Of a stretch of 5,106 nucleotides of DNA, positions 1 through 5,106 are shown piece by piece. Below the pieces are notes generated by a model, which searched no databases, was not told the origin of the DNA, and worked only from the letters and a program-made list of their open reading frames with translations. Numbering within the stretch: position 1 is the stretch's first letter; each line of letters starts with the position of its first letter. Source of the DNA: Moraxellaceae bacterium (GTDB lineage Bacteria > Pseudomonadota > Gammaproteobacteria > Pseudomonadales > Moraxellaceae); contig JAJNDL010000144.1 in NCBI GenBank assembly GCA_021156385.1, positions 1 to 5,106 on the forward strand, written 5' to 3'. The position numbers were made by a program, and so were the translations under genes.

Positions 1-347
1 AAGCCCACCGGCAGCGTCAGGAGCTTGTCGAAAATTTCCTGGCGCATCTCGTAGACGATGTGGCGCGACACCAGCGACAGGAAGTAGTTGCCCATGAAAA
101 TACCGAAGCTGCGGATGAAGATGATGCCGACGATGAGCAGCGGTAAGAGATTCTTGGCATCCTGGTTCTGGTGCTCGATGGCATCGATGATGTACTGGAG
201 GAGCTTGGCGCCGGCCCATTCGGTCTGCGCGTTGATGATGAAGCCGACGACGCCGAGCAGGAACAGCCCCCAGTGGCGGCGCGTGTAGCGCAACAGGCGC
301 TTGTAGACCTGCCAGCCGGAAGCTTGGTGAGATGCCTGTGTTTCCAT
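1..347 (-). CDS. msbA: Lipid A export ABC transporter MsbA, N-terminal part (runs off left edge)
   Basis: MsbA is a homodimeric inner-membrane ABC exporter that flips lipid A-core (and phospholipid) from the cytoplasmic to the periplasmic leaflet. Only the first 115 codons of a protein usually near 580-600 residues lie here, all within the transmembrane domain; the ATPase domain is outside the window. A hydrophobic segment at about residues 27-47 fits TM1 and one at about 67-92 fits TM2. They are followed by RHIVYEMRQEIFDKLLTLPV (96-115), which matches the cytoplasmic coupling region after TM2 in MsbA-type exporters. The ATG at 347 follows a weak purine-rich GGCGAGCGAA and lies 51 bp after the exbD stop, so it is probably in the same transcript as exbB-exbD. 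Position next to exbBD and comEC supports MsbA over other ABC exporters. With the ATPase half unseen, some doubt about the exact subfamily remains. Confidence 0.88.
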   Translation of the reverse strand, partial: METQASHQASGWQVYKRLLRYTRRHWGLFLLGVVGFIINAQTEWAGAKLLQYIIDAIEHQNQDAKNLLPLLIVGIIFIRSFGIFMGNYFLSLVSRHIVYEMRQEIFDKLLTLPVG

Positions 348-364
348 TTCGCTCGCCGCAATGC

Positions 365-383
365 GGGGCAGGTGCCCTGTCCC
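365..383 (-). repeat. Imperfect inverted repeat between exbD and msbA
   Basis: On the minus strand GGGACAGG and CCTGCCCC surround a 3-base loop, giving 7 of 8 paired bases with one A/C mismatch. It sits in the 51 bp between the exbD stop and the msbA start. No T-run follows it in the direction of transcription, so it is not a typical intrinsic terminator. It could be an mRNA hairpin that tunes msbA translation or stability, or chance in GC-rich DNA. Confidence 0.35.
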
Positions 384-398
384 GGTGGATGACCCGCC

Positions 399-818
399 TT
401 ATTTTTTCTCGGACTGGCGCGTGCTGATGCTGAGGCTCTCGAAGCCCATCTGGCCGGCCACGTCCATTACCGTGACCACGGCCTGGTGCGGTGTATTGCT
501 GTCGGCAGAGATGATGAAGGGCAGGTCGCGGCTGCCTTCGCTCGCCTTCTCGATGGCCGAGCGCAGGCTGGTGGGCTGGGTGCTGGCCAGCACCTGCCCG
601 TTCACGGCGTAGTTGCCGGTCGAGCTCACCGCCACCTCGATGTTGCGCGCGGCCACGGCAGAGGTGTCGCCCTTCGCTTCCGGCAGGCTGATCTGCAGCT
701 TGCTGGGGCGCAGGAACGTCGTGGTCAGCAGGAAGAAGACGATCAGGAAGAGCAGGCAGTCGATCAGCGGCGTGAGGTTGATCTCGAGCGCATCCTGGGC
801 GGGACGTCGGAACTTCAC
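399..818 (-). CDS. exbD: ExbD/TolR-family biopolymer transport protein
   Basis: This is the ExbD/TolR subunit of a proton-driven stator that works with ExbB to pass proton-motive-force energy to periplasmic or outer-membrane partners. The 139 residues are normal for the family. A short cytoplasmic N-terminus (MKFRRPAQDALEINLTPLID) leads into a single TM helix at about 18-36. Asp20 in the TPLID motif is the position of the conserved proton-carrying aspartate of ExbD/TolR. The rest, about 42-139, is the periplasmic domain with the family pattern of a small beta/alpha fold (ISLPEA near 43-48, VNGQVL near 72-77, FIISAD near 100-105). The start is GTG at 818, set by a strong AAGGAG 8 bases upstream; its first bases overlap the exbB stop as GTGA, indicating translational coupling. 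No tonB or TonB-dependent receptor gene is visible, so the partner is unknown. TolR is the alternative, but no tol-pal genes are nearby. Confidence 0.93.
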   Translation of the reverse strand: MKFRRPAQDALEINLTPLIDCLLFLIVFFLLTTTFLRPSKLQISLPEAKGDTSAVAARNIEVAVSSTGNYAVNGQVLASTQPTSLRSAIEKASEGSRDLPFIISADSNTPHQAVVTVMDVAGQMGFESLSISTRQSEKK

Positions 819-1492
819 GCCGGGGTCTCCTTCGATCTCGCCGGCGCCGCGGCGGCAGGCTTCTTCGCCGTCTCCTTGAAGTCCACCTCGCGGTCGCCAT
901 GCAGGATGTCGACGAGCTTGATGGCCTGCTGCTCCATCTCCACCGTCAGCGTGGCGATGTGGCGCAGGAACCAGCGGTGCATGACCATGGCGGGAATGGC
1001 CACCACGAGGCCGCCCGCAGTCGTGATCAGCGCCTTGGAAATGCCGCCGGCAAGCAGTGCCGGATCATTGAGGCCGCTGGACGTCACCGCCATGAAGGCC
1101 TCAATGATGCCAACCACCGTGCCCAGCAGGCCGAGCAACGGCGAGATCATGGCCAGCGTGCCGAGCAGCGAGAGATAGCGCTCCATCTCATGCACCACGT
1201 GCGAACCGGCCTCCTCGATGCTTTCCTTCATGATTTCGCGACCATGCTTGGAATTCACCAGGCCGGCGGCAAGGATTTCGCCGAGCGGCGAATCCGCACG
1301 CAGCTCGCGGAGTTTCGCGGCGTCGAGCTGGTTGCCCTTGATCCATTTCCAGACGCGTGCAAGCAGGTCGGGCGGCGCGACACGGCTGGCGCGCAGCGTC
1401 CAGGCACGTTCCAGGCAGATGGCCAGCGTCAGCGTTGATGCGATGATGAGCGGCAGCATCAACCAGCCACCCGCCTTGATCAGCTCCCACAC
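815..1492 (-). CDS. exbB: ExbB/TolQ/MotA-family proton channel protein
   Basis: This is the channel subunit that forms the inner-membrane ring around the ExbD helices and couples proton flow to work across the periplasm. The 225 residues are within the usual range. The N-terminus MWELIKAGGWLMLPLI begins TM1 (about 10-28). A large cytoplasmic loop (about 35-103) follows, then TM2 (about 106-131) containing GLLGTVVGIIEAF (121-133), and TM3 (about 153-175) containing ALITTAGGLVVAIPA (154-168). The last two carry the conserved glycine-, threonine- and alanine-rich MotA/TolQ/ExbB motifs. The C-terminal tail (about 205-225) is Lys/Ala/Pro-rich and probably disordered. The GTG start at 1492 fits the family N-terminus and follows CGGAG after a 9-base gap. 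The stop overlaps the exbD start by 4 bases. The gene follows comEC by 130 bp and probably has its own promoter. TolQ is less likely because tolA, tolB and pal are absent. Confidence 0.93.
   Translation of the reverse strand: MWELIKAGGWLMLPLIIASTLTLAICLERAWTLRASRVAPPDLLARVWKWIKGNQLDAAKLRELRADSPLGEILAAGLVNSKHGREIMKESIEEAGSHVVHEMERYLSLLGTLAMISPLLGLLGTVVGIIEAFMAVTSSGLNDPALLAGGISKALITTAGGLVVAIPAMVMHRWFLRHIATLTVEMEQQAIKLVDILHGDREVDFKETAKKPAAAAPARSKETPA
827..832 (-). promoter_or_regulatory. Shine-Dalgarno site of exbD
   Basis: The minus strand reads AAGGAG here, 8 bases before the GTG at 818. It lies inside the last codons of exbB. This near-consensus site fixes the non-ATG start of exbD. Confidence 0.75.
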
Positions 1493-1501
1493 GGTCGGAC
1501 A

Positions 1502-1506
1502 CTCCG
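1502..1506 (-). promoter_or_regulatory. Shine-Dalgarno site of exbB
   Basis: CGGAG on the minus strand lies 9 bases before the GTG at 1492. No ATG gives a better start in this frame, so the site supports the GTG choice. Confidence 0.55.
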
Positions 1507-1507
1507 T

Positions 1508-1536
1508 AAAAAAGGAAAATGCAGGCCTGTGCCTGC
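1508..1536 (-). terminator. Possible intrinsic terminator or attenuator after comEC
   Basis: On the minus strand GCAGGC-ACAG-GCCTGC (1536-1521) forms a perfect 6-bp GC-rich stem with a 4-base loop. It is followed at once by ATTTTCCTTTTTT (1520-1508). Stem then T-rich tract is the layout of an intrinsic terminator for transcripts coming from comEC. The stem is short and the T-tract is broken by CC, so efficiency is uncertain. It lies about 15 bp from the ribosome binding site of exbB, so it would also act on transcripts of exbB. Confidence 0.4.
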
Positions 1537-1550
1537 TGAAAACCGAACCT

Positions 1551-1579
1551 ACTTTACCGGTTTACCCCTACCCCGCCAA
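1551..1579 (-). promoter_or_regulatory. Candidate sigma-70 promoter for exbB-exbD-msbA
   Basis: On the minus strand TTGGCG (1579-1574, 4 of 6 to the -35 consensus) and TAAAGT (1556-1551, 4 of 6 to the -10 consensus) are separated by exactly 17 bases. The local run of A/T around the -10 stands out from the GC-rich surroundings. Transcription would start near 1545, leaving a leader of about 50 bases before the GTG at 1492. The prediction rests on the motif match and spacing only. Confidence 0.35.
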
Positions 1580-1622
1580 GCGCGGCAAACCCTCGTCCGT
1601 ACTGGAAAAAGCGCGCTCCGTC

Positions 1623-3929
1623 TCAGTTGTACCAATAGCGGGCGGCGGTGCGCCGGAACTCTTCCGTGCGCACCACGCCGCGCTCGTCCAGCCACAGCGT
1701 GACGGCGCCGCTCGCGGCGGTGTTGCGCCAGGGAATGCGGGCCTCGTCGAGACGTGCCAGTACTTTGTCGCTGGGGTGGTGAAAGGCATTGCGGTAACCG
1801 GCGGAGACCAGCGCCCACCGTGGCCGTACCGCGGCGAGAAACTCGGCCGAACTGGAGCTGCGGCTGCCATGATGAGCGAGCACCAGCACATCGGCGTGCA
1901 ATTCCCGGGGCGAGAAGGCCGACACCAGCGCAAGCTCTGCCACTCTGTCGATGTCGCCCGGCAGGATGACGGTGGAATGACCGCGCCGGATGCGCAGCAC
2001 GCAGGAGCGGTTGTTGTCCTTGCGCGCGAACTGCGCCTGCTGCTCATTGGGGAAGAGCACGGCGAAATCCCAGCCGTCCCACTGCCAGCGCTGTCCGGCC
2101 CGGCATTCACGCCAGGGCATGCCCTCCGGCAGCCCCAATCCCTGCGGCCGCGCGCCAAGGCCGTCGCCGACCGGCAGCGCAGCGAGCAGCGACGCGGCGC
2201 CGCCGGTATGGTCCCTGTCGTCATGGCTCAGCACCAGGCGGTCCAGCCTGCGTACGCCCTGCCGCTGCAGTGCCGGCAGGATGATGCGGCGGCCGGCATC
2301 GGCATGCGGCCCGAGCGTCGGCCCGGTGTCGTAGAGCAGGCGGTGGTGCTGCGTTTCCACCAGCACCGCCAAGCCCTGCCCGACATCGAGCAGCGTCACG
2401 CGCATCTGCCCAGGCTGCAGCTGCGGAGCGGGCAGGAACAGTGGCAGCAGGAAGGCCGGCGCCAGCAGCTTCAGCCGCCACTGCAGGGGTTGCAGCAGGC
2501 AGGCCAGTGCCAGGACGAGACAGAGGAACCCTAAAGGACCGGGCAGGCTCCAGGGCACGCTGGCGCCCGGCCATGCCGCGAACTGATCGAGCAGCGCATC
2601 GAGTACCGTAATCAGCCAGATACCGCCCTTCCAGGCCAGCACGGCCACGCCCTCCATTCCGCCGCACCAGAGCAGGAGGCCGGCGAGGCCGGCCGGCACG
2701 ACAAGAAAGGTCACCACGGGTACGGCCAGCAGGTTGGCGAACGGCGACACCCAGCTCGCCTGCCCGAAAAACCATACGGTGAGCGGCAACAACAGCAGCG
2801 AGATCAGGAGCTGCGCCTGCAGCGCCTGGCGCCACGGCGGCAGGTCGCGCAGCGCACGACCCAGTAGCATGAGCAACGCCACCGCACCGAAGGACAGCCA
2901 GAAGCCGGCGGCATGCACCGCCAGCGGCGACCACAGCAGTACGGCGATCAGCGCCAGCAGGAGGATTTGGAACGGCGGCAGCCTGCGCTCGCGGCAGCAC
3001 AGCACCGCAACCACCGCGAGCATGACCAGCGTGCGCCGGGTCGGCAGGGAGAATCCCGCCACCAGGCTGTAGGCGACAGCCACCGCCAGCCCAGCCAGCA
3101 GGGCCGGCTTGTGCAGCGGCACGCGCAGGGCCAGCCCCGGAAAAAAACGCAGCAGGCGCAGTGCACACCAGCCGGCAAGCGCTCCCAGCAGCGTGACATG
3201 CAGGCCGGAGATCGCCATGAGATGCACGATGCCGGTGTCGGAATAGCGCTCCCATGCCGCGTCCGGAACCAGCGCCCGGTCACCGCTGACCAGGGCCAGC
3301 AGCACACCGGCCGCGCCATTGTCCGGGAAGCTCCTGATGAAGGTGTCGCGCAATCGCTGACGCAGGCAGTCGATGGCAAAGCCGGCCGGCTTCTCGCAGG
3401 TCAGCGACCGCACCGTACCCGTCGCGGTAATCTCCTCGGACAGCAGCCAGGCTTCGTAATCGAATCCGCCGGCATTGGCGACGCCGTGCGGACGCTTGAG
3501 CCGTACCGCGATCCCGCACCGGGCGCCCGGCTCCAGCGCCACCGGACGCGCACTGAAAAGCTGCCACGTGCCGTCCGTAACGAGTGCGGCAGCGCCCTCC
3601 TCCATTTGCAGCGTCGTCGGCAGGAAATGAAAGCGCATGCCGCCGATGCCGGAAGGCTCGGGCAATCCCTGCACGGTGCCCTGCGCCAGCAGCACGCGCC
3701 CTTCCCACGCCTGCGGAATGCGTAGCTCGAGGGCCTGTCGCGCGGCCGACACGGACCAGGCGGCGGCAAGGAAGAAAAGGCTTCCGGCAAGCAGTGTGCT
3801 GTTGCGCCGCCACCCTGCGGCAAGCGCCAGGACGCCGGCTGGCACGAGCAGCGCCCATAGCGGCGGCAGCACCGGCAACAGGGGCAGTATCAGGAAGCCG
3901 GCAGCGGCGGCGGCAAGGAGGAAACCCAT
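1623..3929 (-). CDS. comEC: ComEC/Rec2 DNA uptake channel protein
   Basis: ComEC/Rec2 is the inner-membrane channel carrying single-stranded DNA into the cytoplasm during natural transformation; its C-terminal domain is a metallo-beta-lactamase fold thought to degrade the other strand. The product is 768 residues, normal for Gram-negative members. Domains in order: N-terminal TM segments (about 3-60); a DUF4131 OB-fold-like region (about 75-175) ending with the typical RLKRPHGVANAGGFDYEAWL; the multi-span Competence domain (about 205-485) with SGDRALVPDAAW (215-226), MAISGLHV (238-245) and FSLPTRRTLVM (293-303); and the hydrolase domain (about 510-768). The last has LLDVGQGLAVLVET (513-526), SHDDRDHTGG (568-577, metal ligands His569, Asp571, Asp573, His574), PGD (657-659), LAHHGS (684-689) and the final SAGYRNAFHHP (709-719). 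All metal-site motifs look intact. The frame extends upstream to 4031, but the ATG at 3929 has AAGGA six bases ahead and gives the expected hydrophobic N-terminus. Confidence 0.95.
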   Translation of the reverse strand: MGFLLAAAAAGFLILPLLPVLPPLWALLVPAGVLALAAGWRRNSTLLAGSLFFLAAAWSVSAARQALELRIPQAWEGRVLLAQGTVQGLPEPSGIGGMRFHFLPTTLQMEEGAAALVTDGTWQLFSARPVALEPGARCGIAVRLKRPHGVANAGGFDYEAWLLSEEITATGTVRSLTCEKPAGFAIDCLRQRLRDTFIRSFPDNGAAGVLLALVSGDRALVPDAAWERYSDTGIVHLMAISGLHVTLLGALAGWCALRLLRFFPGLALRVPLHKPALLAGLAVAVAYSLVAGFSLPTRRTLVMLAVVAVLCCRERRLPPFQILLLALIAVLLWSPLAVHAAGFWLSFGAVALLMLLGRALRDLPPWRQALQAQLLISLLLLPLTVWFFGQASWVSPFANLLAVPVVTFLVVPAGLAGLLLWCGGMEGVAVLAWKGGIWLITVLDALLDQFAAWPGASVPWSLPGPLGFLCLVLALACLLQPLQWRLKLLAPAFLLPLFLPAPQLQPGQMRVTLLDVGQGLAVLVETQHHRLLYDTGPTLGPHADAGRRIILPALQRQGVRRLDRLVLSHDDRDHTGGAASLLAALPVGDGLGARPQGLGLPEGMPWRECRAGQRWQWDGWDFAVLFPNEQQAQFARKDNNRSCVLRIRRGHSTVILPGDIDRVAELALVSAFSPRELHADVLVLAHHGSRSSSSAEFLAAVRPRWALVSAGYRNAFHHPSDKVLARLDEARIPWRNTAASGAVTLWLDERGVVRTEEFRRTAARYWYN

Positions 3930-3933
3930 CGCA

Positions 3934-3940
3934 CTTCCTT
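3934..3940 (-). promoter_or_regulatory. Shine-Dalgarno site of comEC
   Basis: The minus strand reads AAGGAAG, with AGGA ending 6 bases before the ATG at 3929. It decides the start: in-frame upstream starts up to 4031 would add 34 residues of unfamily-like sequence and lie in the divergent intergenic region. Confidence 0.7.
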
Positions 3941-4019
3941 GTGACTTGGGAGGCGTCGAGCATGGCAGACATCGCGCCGCCGCCATATCCGCTGCCGGAA
4001 TCATCCTGCGCAAAAGCCA

Positions 4020-4048
4020 TTGACCCGACACAGCCTATTGTCAAAGAT
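4020..4048. promoter_or_regulatory. Possible divergent promoter/operator region between comEC and the DUF2062 gene
   Basis: On the plus strand TTGACC (4020-4025) is followed after 17 bases by AAAGAT (4043-4048), a fair -35 and a weak -10 for the DUF2062 gene. On the minus strand a perfect -35 hexamer, TTGACA, lies at 4044-4039, but the -10 candidates at proper spacing (near AATGGC) are poor. The two hexamers form an inverted pair, TTGAC-N15-GTCAA. The intergenic space of 145 bp must hold promoters for at least one of the two divergent genes; the exact boxes are uncertain. Confidence 0.3.
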
Positions 4049-4074
4049 GGCGCACCTTTCCGTGGTTGCCGCCC

Positions 4075-4650
4075 ATGCCGAAACGCCTGATCCGTCGTTA
4101 CCTGCCGACGCCGGAACGCATCATCCACCACCCGGCCCTGCGCTTCATGGGCAAGCGCCTGGCCGACCCCTCGCTCTGGCACCTGCATCGCCGCTCCGCG
4201 GCCGGCGCCATGTTCTGGGGGCTGTGGACGGCGATGATGCCCATGCCCTTCCAGATGCTGCTGGCGGCGACGCTGGCCATCTTCTTCCGCGTCAACCTGC
4301 CCCTCACCATCGTGCTGACATGGGTCAGCAATCCGCTGACGGCGATTCCGCTGATCTGGGTGGCGTACTGGCTGGGCAGCCTCTTCCTCGGCGTGCCCAT
4401 GCTGAGCGGCGGCGAGCTGCGCCAGGTGCTGGACGACCTGACCATCGTGATCGGGGGCTGGTTCGGCGGCGCCCACACCACGCCCACCGATCTCGGCAGG
4501 TATGTCGAGCCTTTCCTGCTCGGCGCCATGACGCTGGGCTTTCTTTGCGGAATCGTGGGCTACGTGCTCATGCGCGTGTACTGGCGCTGGCACGTGGTGA
4601 AGGCCTGGCGCCGGCGCCTGGAGCGCCGCCAGGCACAGGCAGCGGGCTGA
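4075..4650 (+). CDS. DUF2062 family inner-membrane protein
   Basis: The product belongs to the DUF2062 family of small membrane proteins, whose function is not known. It has 191 residues. The N-terminus is basic and cytoplasmic-looking (MPKRLIRRYLPTPERIIHHP, 1-20), followed by the family signature LHRRSAAGAMFWGL (37-50), PMPFQMLLA (56-64) and WVSNPLTAIPL (83-93). Hydrophobic segments lie at about 43-71, 76-106 and 146-172, and the tail is Arg-rich (about 178-187). The ATG at 4075 fits the family N-terminus; a TTG at 4066 in frame would add only three residues. No good Shine-Dalgarno is seen before either start. The gene is divergent from comEC and convergent with lolD, so it is probably its own transcription unit. 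Its place beside lol and comEC genes recurs in other gammaproteobacteria and suggests, without proving, an envelope role. Confidence 0.9.
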   Translation: MPKRLIRRYLPTPERIIHHPALRFMGKRLADPSLWHLHRRSAAGAMFWGLWTAMMPMPFQMLLAATLAIFFRVNLPLTIVLTWVSNPLTAIPLIWVAYWLGSLFLGVPMLSGGELRQVLDDLTIVIGGWFGGAHTTPTDLGRYVEPFLLGAMTLGFLCGIVGYVLMRVYWRWHVVKAWRRRLERRQAQAAG

Positions 4651-4656
4651 AACGGC

Positions 4657-5106
<450 letters not shown>

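Noticed and set aside
17..361. 114-codon open frame on the minus strand
   Set aside because: It is a shifted frame of msbA rich in Ser/Ala/Arg. The frame starting at 347 gives a clear MsbA N-terminus.
1218..2534. 438-codon open frame on the plus strand
   Set aside because: It runs antisense across exbB, the intergenic gap and comEC, is Arg/Gln/Pro/Ala-rich without family motifs, and is expected from GC-rich codon use on the other strand.
2221..3255. 344-codon open frame on the minus strand
   Set aside because: It is a shifted frame of comEC, dominated by Ala/Arg/Gly/Pro, with no recognisable domain.
3928..3936. Minus-strand AAGTGCGAT at the comEC start, one base off the Haemophilus DNA uptake word
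   Set aside because: A single near match overlapping the ribosome site and start codon, with no other copies noticed; best seen as chance.
3930..4031. Upstream extension of comEC by 34 residues
   Set aside because: The extension lacks a family match and a good ribosome site, while the ATG at 3929 has both a Shine-Dalgarno and a normal N-terminus.
3280..4593. 437-codon open frame on the minus strand
   Set aside because: It crosses the DUF2062 gene antisense and comEC in the wrong frame, with low-complexity His/Arg/Gln-rich sequence. The real genes there have clear domains.

Overview
The window looks like the chromosome of a GC-rich gammaproteobacterium, of a xanthomonad, pseudomonad or related type. 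Evidence is the gene set (msbA, an exbB/exbD pair, comEC/rec2, a DUF2062 gene and lolD), strong G/C preference at third codon positions, and long spurious antisense reading frames of the kind such GC content produces. No genus can be named from this sequence alone. There are no RNA genes, insertion sequences, CRISPR arrays or phage genes, and no gene-free stretch above about 150 bases.

Layout from left to right. Minus strand: the N-terminal 115 codons of msbA (1-347, running off the left edge), exbD (399-818), exbB (815-1492, sharing 4 bases with exbD) and comEC (1623-3929). Plus strand: a DUF2062 membrane protein gene (4075-4650). Minus strand again, convergent with it: the C-terminal two thirds of lolD (4657-5106, running off the right edge). 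Transcription of the main block therefore runs comEC, exbB, exbD, msbA. The DUF2062 gene diverges from comEC across about 145 bp.

Shared theme: this is an envelope neighbourhood. LolD is the ATPase that drives lipoprotein release from the inner membrane, and MsbA flips lipid A-core across it. ExbB/ExbD form a proton-driven stator able to energise an outer-membrane process. ComEC is the inner-membrane channel for single-stranded DNA. Similar neighbourhoods are known in other gammaproteobacteria, so the synteny is ordinary.

The one clear anomaly is in lolD. Between the ABC signature (LSGGERQR) and the Walker B tail (ADEPTGNLD) about 37 bases are missing compared with the family, which shifts the frame and removes the hydrophobic strand of Walker B. 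Because LolD is normally essential, this is either a real pseudogene backed by another copy, a minority variant, or a sequence/assembly error. Smaller points are a promoter-like pair plus a hairpin with a T-rich tail ahead of exbB, an inverted TTGAC/GTCAA pair between comEC and the DUF2062 gene, and inverted repeats at the exbD-msbA and DUF2062-lolD junctions. I see no convincing previously undescribed system.
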